From contig NC_031475.1 in assembly GCF_000006565.2 (NCBI RefSeq), forward strand, positions 3,982,522 to 4,046,521: a stretch of 64,000 nucleotides of DNA. The letters run 5' to 3'. The notes under the pieces are model-generated. The model worked only from the letters and a program-made list of their open reading frames with translations, did no database searches and was not told the DNA's origin. Both the position numbers and the translations under genes were made by a program. Shown here piece after piece: positions 22,801-32,756 of this stretch. The stretch comes from Toxoplasma gondii ME49 (Eukaryota > Apicomplexa > Conoidasida > Eucoccidiorida > Sarcocystidae). Each line of letters begins with the position of its first letter. The stretch's first letter is position 1.

Positions 22801-25800
22801 AAACTGCTTGCAGGTGTGCGCACAGAAGGCTTCTGTAAATCCATTTACATAAATACAGGGATCAACATGGATTCACATTTAGAAATGCACATAGACAACT
22901 GTATGTGCATAAACATATAAATACATAAATGCATGTATATATGTATATCTATATACGGGATGTAGGTATGTGTAAATACGTAAATAAATAAAGAAGTGTA
23001 TGTGTAAACAAACATACGAAGATATGTGCAGATGTGCGTCGGTCAAGAAGAGCCTTGACTTACCTATAAGTGAGGGCGAGGCACTGGCCGAAGGTGAGGA
23101 GAAAAATGTCAGGACCGAAAATAGCTCCGAGCAGATTCACACCCATCGTCTGGAAGCATGCATTTACAGAAAAACAGAAAAACACACAAATACAACATTG
23201 AGGAACAGGCCACAGCGCTCCTCTCATGGCGATCTAGGCTCATGCACGGGATGAACTGCATGTATGGAGACATGCATATAGAGAAGCGTATGCACTTCCT
23301 GGTCACATACAACTCAAGAAAACAGATATATGCAGGTAGAAGAGATTACACAGTGTTACGCAGCATATACCTCTGTGCGTCTGCGCATTCGAGTATGACG
23401 TAGGGATTCGACACAATCGAGAGTTTCGACAGATACACAGGGACAACTGTCGGAACTCCGACTACAATTGCTTCTTCCGTCGTGAACTTACGACAAGCTG
23501 GCCCTCCGTGACGCCGGTGACGCCTGTGTGACAGCGATAAACGTGGAAGTGGATCTCCCACCACTGCAGAAATCCAAGAATCAAAGAAATCGAATGCGAG
23601 GAATGCACAAAAAACAGACAAGGCTTCCCTCCACAACTTCCAAAAACATCAACGCCCACTCTTCTACACACAGGTTCATACCTGCACAAATATCTGCGTA
23701 CACACACATGTATACATGTATAAATACATACATATACATATATATACATATATATACATATATATACATATATATACATAGATGTATATATATACAACAT
23801 ATATGCATATATATATAACATTTATATATATATATATATTTATACATGCGCTGACACACAGGCATGTATGTAGGGATGCTTGCGTAGAAATCCAGATGAA
23901 TGGGTTAACGCTTTACCACACGCCAGTGATCACAAAAGTTGCTGTGTCTCGGCGAGAGGACAGAGATCTGCGAGATGGAAAGCGGTTCGGCACTGGCGTC
24001 GGCTCTGGAGACGGCGCTTTTGGCTTCGATGCGTTTCTGTTGCCCCGATGTGAACTCACCGAATAGATGAACATTTGCATTTGCAGAATGGCCAAGAGGA
24101 CGTAGGAAAACATGCAGACGCCCATGCGCGCGGTCGCGGCGTTGATGAAGACAGCGAATACCTGCAAAGTCCCGAGACCTCTCAGAAACGAACGCCTGGA
24201 CTCCTGTGAGGGGAGAGGAGAGCCCAGTTGAGGGCAAACGGACCTCGGAGGTTCGGGAGGTCCCCCGCTCTCTACTTCGCCCACACGCAGTGAAGCTCAC
24301 TGTGCTTGAAAGGTCGACGCCTTCCTCGAAAAGCTTTCGCGCGTCTTCCACCGGAACCAAGGGATACTCCTGGGTGAGCTTGCGAAGAGAAACGTAGGTC
24401 TGAACGGAAGCGCTGTCTAGGAAAGTTCGTTCTCCACGACATCCCCTCTTCTTCGGAGCGAAACGGCAGAAAGTTGAAGACCCCTCAAGGTGAAGCACAG
24501 ACGCTCCCGGCCCAAATGCCAGTCCGGCCTCTTCTGCGCATGCGCTTCGAGACCCAGGCGGCGAGATGAAGTTCTTTTTCCCCCAAGTGTGACTCGAGAG
24601 CTGCTTACTGTGCTGAACGAGTCGCAGCCGTGGTCAAACAGTTGCCCCAGAGGCGTCGACGAATTTGTTCTTCGCGCTTGCTTCCCGTCAACAGCGTCCA
24701 GAGTCTGTAGAAAAAAGTCACAGACTCAACTCTGCCCTTCTCTCCAGTCCCACTTCTCACACAACTCACAAAGAGACTCTCGCACTCACGCACGAATATA
24801 TACATATGCATGTACAAATATATATATATATATATGCATATGTATATATGTGAATATGTATATATGTGTATATGTATATATGTATGTATATGGTTGCATG
24901 CATCTGCGTCCATGCACATCACCTGTGGAGACGCGTTAGAGCCCCTCGCGTCTGTTTTCTTTTTCTCGTATGCCTCGCTCTGCATGCATGCAGATTGGGA
25001 GGCGGTCCTGTGTGTACGAGCGAGGACCTGGAGAGAGAGACGTTCGCCCCCGGCGCGGAACGAGAGAAGAGAAGTTTGGCTCTCGACACTGAAGAGGGAC
25101 GGCGCGCGCGACGGGCAGCAAGTCCCTGGAGACGACCTACTTGGTAGACGAAGAGAAGGAGGCACATGGCGAAGTACACCCAGCGGGGCGCGGCCTCTCT
25201 CAAGTGGGGCATCCAGCTCATGACCAGCAGCATGCACAAGAGAGTGCAGCCGAAGCCGAAGACGGTCAGGAGGTTCGGACTGAGCCACTGCAGGAGGAAC
25301 GACGCACGCAGGGAAGCTCCTCAGTTCAGCGTCTGCCCAGAAAACGATGAGAGGCGGAACTCGCCTCGGAGGGAAGCGCCGAACGCGGAAGCACGAGAGA
25401 GGGAGAGGAGCAGAGAGACGAAGTCGAGAGAGAGACGAAGTCGAGAGAGAGACGACGTCGAGAGAGAGAGACGAAGTAGAGAGAGAGACGAAGTCGAGAG
25501 AGAGACGACGTCGAGAGAGAGAGACGAAGTAGAGAGAGAGACGAAGTCGAGAGAGAGACGAAGTCGAGAGAGAGACGAAGTAGAGAGAGAGACGAAGTCG
25601 AGAGAGAGACGAAGTAGAGAGAGAGACGAAGTCGAGAGAGAGACGAAGTAGAGAGAGAGACGAAGTCGAGAGAGAGACGAAGTCGAGAGAGAGACGAAGT
25701 CGAGAGAGAGAGACGAAGTCGAGAGAGAGACGAAGTCGAGAGAGAGAGAGACGAAGTAGAGAGAGAGAGAGACGAAGTAGAGAGAGAGACGAAGTCGAGA

Positions 25801-26120
25801 GAGGGAGGGAAACAAGAAGCTTCGACCGAGAAGAACAGCGAATCACGAGGAAGAGAGAAGACGCGGGAGAGCGACAGAGGAGAAGCGAACAGAAAAGAGG
25901 GAAAAAGACGAGAGGGGCCTGTGAGAAGAGACTCAAAGAGAGAGAAGCGGAGTCTGGTTCTGCAGTTTCTTACAAGAGGAAGTTTGCCCGCGACGTAATC
26001 CCACCAAGGATTCATCAACCGATCAATGGGAGTGCTGCCGCCCCCGCGGTACTCGTAGCGCCGGAGCTCCTCCAGACCCTGTCGAGTGATGAAACACCCG
26101 AAAACGCCACCGACCATCAT
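19894..26120 (-). CDS. CDP-alcohol phosphotransferase (choline/ethanolamine phosphotransferase)
   Basis: Ten exons, all phase-compatible: 26120-25974, 25287-25141, 24704-24609, 24161-24060, 23563-23492, 23149-23064, 22366-22289, 21960-21890, 20859-20765 and 20346-19894, giving 448 residues (human CEPT1 has about 416). Exon 3 carries the complete signature DG(x)2AR(x)8G(x)3D(x)3D as D104-G105, A108-R109, G118, D122 and D126. The exon 1-2 junction (GKLPL-WLSPNLL) and exons 5-6 (VTEGQLV-TMGVNLL) match this family closely. About ten membrane segments follow. The C-terminal SHLDI stretch resembles the conserved family end, then a basic tail extends it. The enzyme transfers phosphocholine or phosphoethanolamine from the CDP-activated form to diacylglycerol, the last Kennedy-pathway step, in ER membrane. 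Which head group it prefers cannot be read. Start: two adjacent ATGs, the upstream one chosen. Intron 1 holds a GA minisatellite; four others hold TA-rich islands. Confidence 0.92.
21420..21515. repeat. TA-rich microsatellite in phosphotransferase intron 8
   Basis: An imperfect tract of alternating TA with TATG/CATA units lies inside the intron between exons 8 and 9. It is nearly self-complementary, so it could fold in the transcript. Confidence 0.8.
21686..21721. repeat. Perfect 14-bp inverted repeat with 8-nt loop
   Basis: The left arm at 21,686-21,699 is exactly complementary to the right arm at 21,708-21,721, with an eight-base loop. It lies in intron 8 of the phosphotransferase gene. 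The stem is GC-balanced rather than TA-rich, so it is not part of the neighbouring microsatellite. Confidence 0.85.
22860..23000. repeat. TA/TACATA-rich microsatellite in phosphotransferase intron 6
   Basis: Degenerate repeats of ATAAATACATA and ATGTATAT type lie in the intron between exons 6 and 7. Confidence 0.75.
23690..23855. repeat. TATACA microsatellite in phosphotransferase intron 4
   Basis: Tandem TATATACATA units lie in the intron between exons 4 and 5. Low-complexity Tyr/Ile frames open on both strands here and are artefacts of the repeat. Confidence 0.85.
24795..24900. repeat. TA/TATG microsatellite in phosphotransferase intron 2
   Basis: ATATATGTATATGTG-type repeats lie in the intron between exons 2 and 3, similar in make-up to the islands in introns 4, 6 and 8. 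Confidence 0.8.
25395..25811. repeat. GA-rich minisatellite in phosphotransferase intron 1
   Basis: About 25 tandem copies of a 15-18-bp unit, core GAGAGAGACGAAGT(C/A)GA, vary in the number of GA steps and in the C/A position. The tract lies in intron 1 (25,288-25,973). On the transcribed minus strand it is strongly pyrimidine-rich. Repeat-encoded frames stay open on both strands and should not be taken as protein. Confidence 0.92.
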
Positions 26121-26887
26121 CGTCAGCGAAGCGAAGGGAAGCGACGGAGAAAGGAAGACGCAGCGACGAAGAGCGCTGAAGAACGGGGGAGGAACAGACA
26201 GAACGAATCGCCGAAACGCGAACGACGGACGAAGACGAGGAGGGGAAGAAGAAACAATGGAAGAAGCGGAAGGCGCGGCGAGTCCGAGAAGCAGCAAGGA
26301 GAGCAGGGGAGAAACGGAGACTTGAACGAGGGACTGGAACTTATCAACATGTACGAATCCTTCAATAGTGGAATGCCTCCTCTCCGGCGAGTTGCTCTGC
26401 GCGTCTCTCGAAACGGCGTCGCGAGAGGCGTCACGGAGACAAAAAATCCTGGACGTTCTTCAGAAGTCCGCAAGAAGAAACGGCAAAGGCGTGGGGAGAT
26501 CACAAAGAGAAAAGACAAGCTGGAGAGACCGAGCAGAAGAAATCTTCCCCGAGAAAAAGAGACCCAAGGCCGGTTCCGACCTCGACATCCGCACCCGCTT
26601 CTCCCGCGAATATCCACCTCTCCCACAGTTCCAGCAAGATCTCCACAGGCTACAAAGAGCGGAGCTCGAGGAACTACATGACTTCAGTCAGACTGTTCTC
26701 CTTTCCCTCTCCTTTCACCGTGCACTTGAGACGGCGCTTGCGGCGGCGCTCGGCCGACCTGAGCGCGAGAGGCGAGCGCGAGAAAGCCAGGAGGCGATCG
26801 ACCGAGAGGAAGTTCGCGTCTGCGAACTGAGAGGACAAAGAAAGGCGCGTGTGTTGCGCGCGACACCCGTTTAGAAACGCGCCTCTT

Positions 26888-26935
26888 CTCGCGTTTCACC
26901 GCGACCTCTCGCGTTTCACCGCGGCCTCTCGCGTT
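26888..26935. repeat. 20-bp tandem repeat, 2.4 copies
   Basis: A unit of CTCGCGTTTCACCGCG(A/G)CCT appears twice and is followed by a partial third copy of eight bases. The two full copies differ at one position. Confidence 0.85.
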
Positions 26936-27939
26936 GGGATTTGTGGCTGGCCGTCTGGACTACAGCACGCGATCTGAGAGGCAGGGATTGGAGGGGACGG
27001 ACAGGCGTCGGTGGTGCTTGAAAAAGAAGAGACAACGCGAGAAGTTCCTGCGCGAAACAGAAAAAACGCGGAGGTCGGTTGCTGGCTGCGCGCGTGGGTG
27101 TCTAGACAGCGTACGGCGCACAGACCGGGAGAGTTGTGCGAGAGAGCAAAAGAACGAAGTAGAGAAAGGACAGAAATTCGCCGAAAGGCTTTTCTACACC
27201 TTGGACAGGTGGCGTTCCACAACGCAGTTGAGAAACGAGAAAATCACAGACAGGCGCAGCAGATACGTCGTGATGTCCCCGCGAGCGCGTAGAATCCTCG
27301 CCACACACGTCGTTCTTTAAATCGATTTCTCGAGGAATGTCTCAACAAAGCCGACTCTCCACTCCGTGTTTCCAGACAGAAAAAACGTTCTGCAACTACG
27401 CATGCAGCTGGCACCTGACACACGCAGCTGCCTCCCAGCCGCCTAGCGGTGAGGAGGTTGCGGTCTCAGAGGCGGGTGCGGCGCCGGGAGGAAACTTTGA
27501 CGAGGAGAGGGCGACCGAAAAATCTCTGAATTTCGAGCTGAAAGAGCCTCTTAGGGACAGAAAAGAGTTTTCCGGAGAGATTTAGGGAACCTGAGGCGCG
27601 GAACGAGCTCAGACAGTCGAGAGCACCCTTCGGCATTGCCTGCGCTAGATCACCGGCTCCAGCGTGTGGATTCGGGCGCTTCACGACTCTTTGAAAATCA
27701 CGAGGAAACTTGAGAGATCTCTCGACTTTCTTCGAAACAGAGACAATTCCTTCGAGAGGAAACCCAACGTCCTTTCGGTCGCTGAAACTCCGGACAGCAA
27801 CACAGAACATCACGCGCCTGGCTAGTCGCCGCCGCCTTCTCTCGGCCGGTGGACTTAACATGCGACACACGACCCCTGCATGCACGCGAGCGACAGGAAA
27901 CCTGAAAACTCTCTTCTCTCTTCCTCGCGGCCTGTCTCT

Positions 27940-28240
27940 TCCTGTCGCAGTCTTTCTTTCTCTGTGCTTCTCTCTGTCTCTTCTGCTCTTGTTCTGCCGC
28001 TCCTGCTCTGTCTCTTCTGCTCAGTCTGCTATGCTCAGTCTGCTCTGCTCTGTCTCTTCTGGTCTGTCTCTTCTGGTCTGTCTCTTCAGCGCTGTCTCGT
28101 CCGCTCTGTCTCTTCTGCTCAGTCTGCTCTGCTCAGTCTGCTCTGCTGAGTCTGCTCTGCTCTGTCTCTTCTGCTCTTTCTCTTCTGGTCTGTCTCTTCA
28201 GCTCAGTCTGCTCTCTCTGACTGGCGCTGTGTCTCGTCGT
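27940..28240. repeat. CT-rich imperfect tandem repeat
   Basis: Degenerate repeats of CTGTCTCTTCTG and CTCAGTCTGCTCTG alternate through this tract, upstream of the hydrolase gene. It is pyrimidine-rich on the plus strand and may form part of its 5' leader. Confidence 0.8.
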
Positions 28241-28695
28241 CTCGTCTTGCTCGGTCTCCAGTCCTCGTTTCAGTATCCTTTTTGCTTCCTCGTGAGAAAG
28301 AAAGGACCTGGCGTTTCCTCTCCGCATTGTTTGTGGCTGAGACAGCCGCGTACACACACCCGTCGCGGCGCTCCTGCAGGACGTCGCTCGGACGCAGTGG
28401 CGGCTGTGCTGCGTCGACGCGAGGACTGCTCAGCCGTCTGTCGGTATCCTCTGACAGCAGGCCGTCCCCTCAAAAAGTCTGATTAGTAATCTGTTCTTCC
28501 ATTGTTTCGAGCTCGTCTCTTCTCTGTCTCCCATTCTTCACTCCTTCTTCCTTCTCTTCTCTCCGCGGCTGTCTTGTCCCTCTCCTCTCCTCTGCCCTCT
28601 CTCTCTTCTCTTTCTCCTTCTTGCTTCTTCTCTCCATCTTTCTCTTCCTGCCTTTCTCGGCGCGTCTCCCGGAGTGACTCGTGACTTTTGTCAAG

Positions 28696-31600
28696 ATGCG
28701 TCGTCTGCCCGGCGCAGCGCTGCATGCATTAGGCGGTGCAGCTCCAGCTCCGCCAGGCTTGCTTCTGCCTCTTCTGTTTCTTCCTTCTTTCTCTCCGGAC
28801 AATGGCCATATGCGGAAGCCACTCCTACTCATCGGTTCGCTTCTCTCTGAGACGCATGCGTTCCCGCGGGCCTCTCGCCTCTTTCCTTGCTGTTTCTGCT
28901 CGCGCTTCTCCGCCTCCTCTGAACTCGGCTCCGAAGCCTTCGGCGTCGCCTGTCTCGCCTGCGGACCTCCTGCCGCATCTCAACTCACCTCATCGTGCGC
29001 CGCCTGTCTCGCTACCTCTCTGCGAGCGCTATCTCCCTGCGGCTCTTCGCCGAGTCTCTCGCGCCCGGCTGTTTCTTTCCGGCCTGAAGGGACGCGCTGC
29101 TACTCTTCTGTGAGTTCGCGCGGACACTGGCAGCCAAGAAGCGAGACTCAGGTGTCAACGGCCTCTTTCGCGTCTCTCAGAAGGATTGCCCGAGGCGGGC
29201 AGAGGATCGTCGCGAGGAGACGACCCGCGAGTGAACTGTGCAGAGGAGGTCTGCGGGGACGGTCGACGACCGTCACTGGCCTCTCTCCAGGGGAACGTGT
29301 GGGCGGCGCAAGAGAGAAGACGAAGGAGACCTGCGCAAAGTCGAGAGACTCTCTTGACCAAGCGTCTCCCCGGTTTTGGGCGATTCGCCAGCCGCAACAA
29401 CCTCTCGCCTCTCGCCTCTCAAACATGCTCGCTGCTTCAGGCTGTCTCTTCTCGTCTGCCTCTCCCTTGTCTTTCTCGTCCCCGTCTTCGTTGTCTTCTC
29501 CGCCGTTCATCTGTTCCCCCTCTCGCGTCTGTTCGTCTGAAAGAGATCCGTCTTTTCAGCGTGCTGGCCTGGAGACCAGTGCATGCAGTCCGCACAGAAA
29601 ACGGTGCGGGAGGAGCGGAGACATGGCGAGGAGACAAGAGCGACGCTTCTGCCGGTTCCGCCCAGGAGACACCCGGGGCCTGGGAAGAACGTCGCTCGCT
29701 GCATGCGACTCTGGAGGCTTCAAAGCCGTCTCACCCCAAGCAGGCGCGGAGACAGATGAGAGCGACTCTTGCGCAAAGGAGAGTCGCGAGGGAAAAGCAA
29801 TCCATCTTCAGAGGGCGTCGAGGGCCGAGGCAGAAGAACCGAGCGAAGCTGGTGGAAAGCCGCGCGGCGCAACTGTGTCCACGAGTCTGCAGAGACTGTA
29901 CAGACACGACGGATGGCCAGAAGAAGGCGAACTCGTCAACGGCCAAGGCCTCGCTCTTCGCACCTACACTTGGTGGCCATGCCAGTGCAATCCATGTCTC
30001 GCTTCTCTCGGAAGAGCGTCGTCGAAATACACAGACGCATCTCTTCGGCTCGAAGACCCGGCTTCCCTCCCTTCCTCTTTTCTGTCTTCCTCCTGTTCGT
30101 CTGTCTCGCCTCCTTCCTCCTCTTCCGCCTCTTCGCTCCTTGGTAAATTGCCAACCGCACGCTGGTGGCTGCGGGGGTCTGAGAGCGCCGCCGCGGCAGG
30201 GCCAGTGCCCTCGAGGGAAGAAGAGGGACAGGCCAACACTGAAGAGACGGTGCAGAGGAGCAGCGCGGAAAAGAAGAGAGAAGGCAACGGAGACTGGTGG
30301 TGTCTCGTCGGCGAGAAAGGCGAACTGCAGCGAGACAGGAAAACCGGACGGACTGCCTGCGCGGCCTGCAACAAGCCAATTCGAGGCGTTGTGATTCTCG
30401 TCCACGGATACGGCGAACACTGCCGGAGTCACTTCTTGCAGAAGTTGCAGGAGAGACCCCGGGCGTCTTCAGCACCGACCGAGACAACAGAAGAGGAAGG
30501 AAGGCGCGGAGTAGGCGGCGATCCAGTGGAAGCTGAGAGGGACGCAGACTTCAACAGAGCAAGCGATAAACGCTCTTCTCTTCCAGATTCTCCTCCGGCG
30601 ACTGCCTCTGTGTCTTCTGACTCTTCGGTCTCTTCGAGTTCTTTCTCTTCGCGCGCTTCATCACTTGACCTCTCTGACGCGTCGTCAGATCTGCCTTCTG
30701 TCTTTGCTCCTGGGCCAGAGTCTTCCTTGGGTTCGCTGTTTTACGAAGGCAGCTGGGTGCATGCGCTGAACGCACGGGGCTTTCTCGTGGTTGGCTTCGA
30801 CTTGCAAGGTCACGGCTTGAGTGGAGCTTGGCGCGGCCTGCGGTGTGTAGTCTCGGAGCTCGACGACTTTGCTCGCGACGCACTCCTCGTCGTCCTCTCC
30901 ACACAGAGACGTTTCGGACGCCCCGACAGAGACGCCTTCCCCTTCCACCTTCTCGGCATCAGCATGGGAGGCTGGACCGCGGCGCGAGCCGTCGAACTCG
31001 CTGGCCATTCGGAGACACTCTCCCGCTGCTGGGCTCATGTGGGCGCTACACCGGAGACGCCCCACAAGAGGGCCAGGGAGACCGGCGAGGAAGACTCGGA
31101 GGGGAGAGGCGCGACGCCAGCAGCCATGCGCGGAGAGGAGAAAGCAGGCGGAGAAGAACTGGACCGGTGCGGACGCTCAGCTCTCCTGGGTGCGGCAGGA
31201 AGAGAGGGAGAGAGGAAGACGAGGAAGGAGAGAGAGAGCGGGGAGGACAAAGATGAGCAGCAGCTCGCGTCGAAGAAGACGCCGCGCGCGAACCTTTCGC
31301 CAGGCTCTCACCAGATTCCGAGCGAGGTGGCGAACCTTGCACTGGGGCTCACAGGACTCATTCTCGTTTCGCCCATGTTCGATCTGGAGAGACGCAAAGC
31401 CAAGCTAAAGTGGGAACTTGCCAAGTACGGCATCCTTCCTCTCGCTGCGTTCTTCCCGGGGGTCCCTCTCGAACTCTTCGCTCCCTGGAGACGTCTGAAA
31501 AGTGACCGAAAAAGAAAGGTGCGTCTCGCTGTCTGCTGCCCGCGTACACCTTCCGGAAGTCCTCAGCAATCGGAGAACTCCGTCTCCAAGTCTCTCGACG

Positions 31601-32756
31601 AAACTGTGCATCCGTCGGTGCCGCCAGGTCTTCGCTTTCTTCAGTACCGATTTACATCTTCATATCTATCTATATATATATGTGTGTGTGTATATATATG
31701 TTTGTGTATGTATGTATATTTATGTTTATTTATGTTTATTTATGTTTATTTATGTATATTTATGTATATTTATGTATATATATATGTATATATATTTGTA
31801 TGTATGTAGATGAACTGTGTGGTTGTGTGGTGTGGGATCGATGTGCGTTCTGAATGCCTTCGTGTTTTCAGCGGGTGGCAGAGTACGAGAAGCTTCGCTT
31901 GTCTTTTCAAGCCGATCCCCTGACGTTCAAGGCGTCTCCTCCGGGAGGTCTTGTTGCTGCGATCATGCGCGGGGCGCAGCGGGCTCTCGAGCCGGAAGAG
32001 GTGGAGAAAATAAACTGCGAAAACGTAGAAAGAGTTTTGATTCTCCACAACGCCACAGACTCCATCTGCGACGCGGGGGGCGCGGTGCAGTTTTTTCAGC
32101 GCCTGGGATCTGGAGAGAACGAAGATGCGCAGACCAGCGGGGAAGAGGAGACGCGCGAGTGTGGCGAGGCAGAGCGATTCAGGCAGGGCGACCCCGACGC
32201 AGCGCGTAGACCCGCGAAGAGGCGCGGACAGAAGGCTCCTGAGAAGGCCTTGATTTTGCTGAATGTCGGAGCGGCAGAGCGGAGCAGCGGGAAGCGAGAA
32301 GACAACCTTACAGAGCAGCAGAGAAGCTTCGCAGCCTTCGTCGAGCGCGAGAGAGCGAGAGCCGCACTGGAGAACTCGCAAAGTGGAGAGGACGCAGCAT
32401 TGAGCAAAGCTGCAGGCGGCGGGCAGGCGGGGGGAAATCGAGGTGCAAATGCGTTGTGTGAGTCCGCAGAAGACGCAGAGGTCCGCGGAACTCGTGGTAA
32501 AGGCCAGAAGGTGAGGAGGAGCGGAGCAGAGGCGGAGAGAGACTCGACAGAACAAGTGGAGAAAGCGAGGAAGAAGGAAAAAGTGAGCTTCGTCGAAAAC
32601 GTGGATGTGTGGCACAACCTCGCAAACGAGCCCGGACAGGAGAAAGTCTTCGAACTCCTCGATGCCTGGCTCGAGGGAGACACACAGAGAAAAGAATGCG
32701 CGGCTCGGAAGGAACAGACAGAGCCTGCTGAACGTGGACGCAGACCTGAAGAATGA
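28696..32756 (+). CDS. Large alpha/beta hydrolase (monoacylglycerol lipase / S33-like)
   Basis: Exons 28696-31518 and 31872-32756 join AAG|GTGCGT to TTTTCAG in phase 0, giving 1,235 residues. The first in-frame ATG is used. Residues 1 to ~400 are Ser/Arg/Ala-rich with no fold I recognise. The hydrolase core begins near VNGQGLALRTYTWWP (~410). It includes the oxyanion turn VILVHGYGEH (~567-576), nucleophile elbow G-I-S756-M-G, candidate acid Asp1004 (HNATDS) and His1189 (VWHNL). This order fits acylglycerol lipases and lysophospholipases that release fatty acid from glycerides. Long insertions rich in charged or Ser residues split the core: ~100 residues after the HG turn, ~90 after the elbow, and ~150 between acid and histidine. 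These resemble the low-complexity inserts common in coccidian proteins. Substrate is unknown. An upstream exon or a later start is possible. Confidence 0.8.
31655..31810. repeat. TA and TATTTATG tandem repeat in hydrolase intron
   Basis: Alternating TA/TG and then roughly seven TTTATGTTTA-type units fill the middle of the 353-bp intron between 31,519 and 31,871. Confidence 0.85.

Larger units (their letters stand above)
26121..28695. other. Divergent intergenic region (phosphotransferase and hydrolase promoters)
   Basis: The genes on both sides are transcribed away from this 2.6-kb stretch, so it should hold both promoters and long 5' leaders. It contains a 20-bp tandem repeat at 26,888-26,935 and a CT-rich tract at 27,940-28,240. 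The ORF at 26,368-26,874 (+) is charged and low in complexity with no known domain, and I do not call it a gene. Confidence 0.5.

Noticed and set aside
23460..23870. Tyr/Ile-rich ORFs on both strands
   Set aside because: They are produced by the TATACA microsatellite in an intron.
25166..25936. Long repeat-encoded ORFs on both strands through the GA minisatellite
   Set aside because: The frames come from a tandem repeat lacking stops and lie in intron 1 of a well-supported gene; conserved exons flank them in phase.
26368..26874. 168-codon charged ORF between divergent genes
   Set aside because: Low-complexity Arg/Glu composition typical of untranslated leader in this genome; no conserved motif.
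29186..30394. 402-codon plus-strand ORF overlapping the hydrolase in another frame
   Set aside because: It is a shadow of GC-rich coding sequence; the hydrolase frame carries the family motifs.
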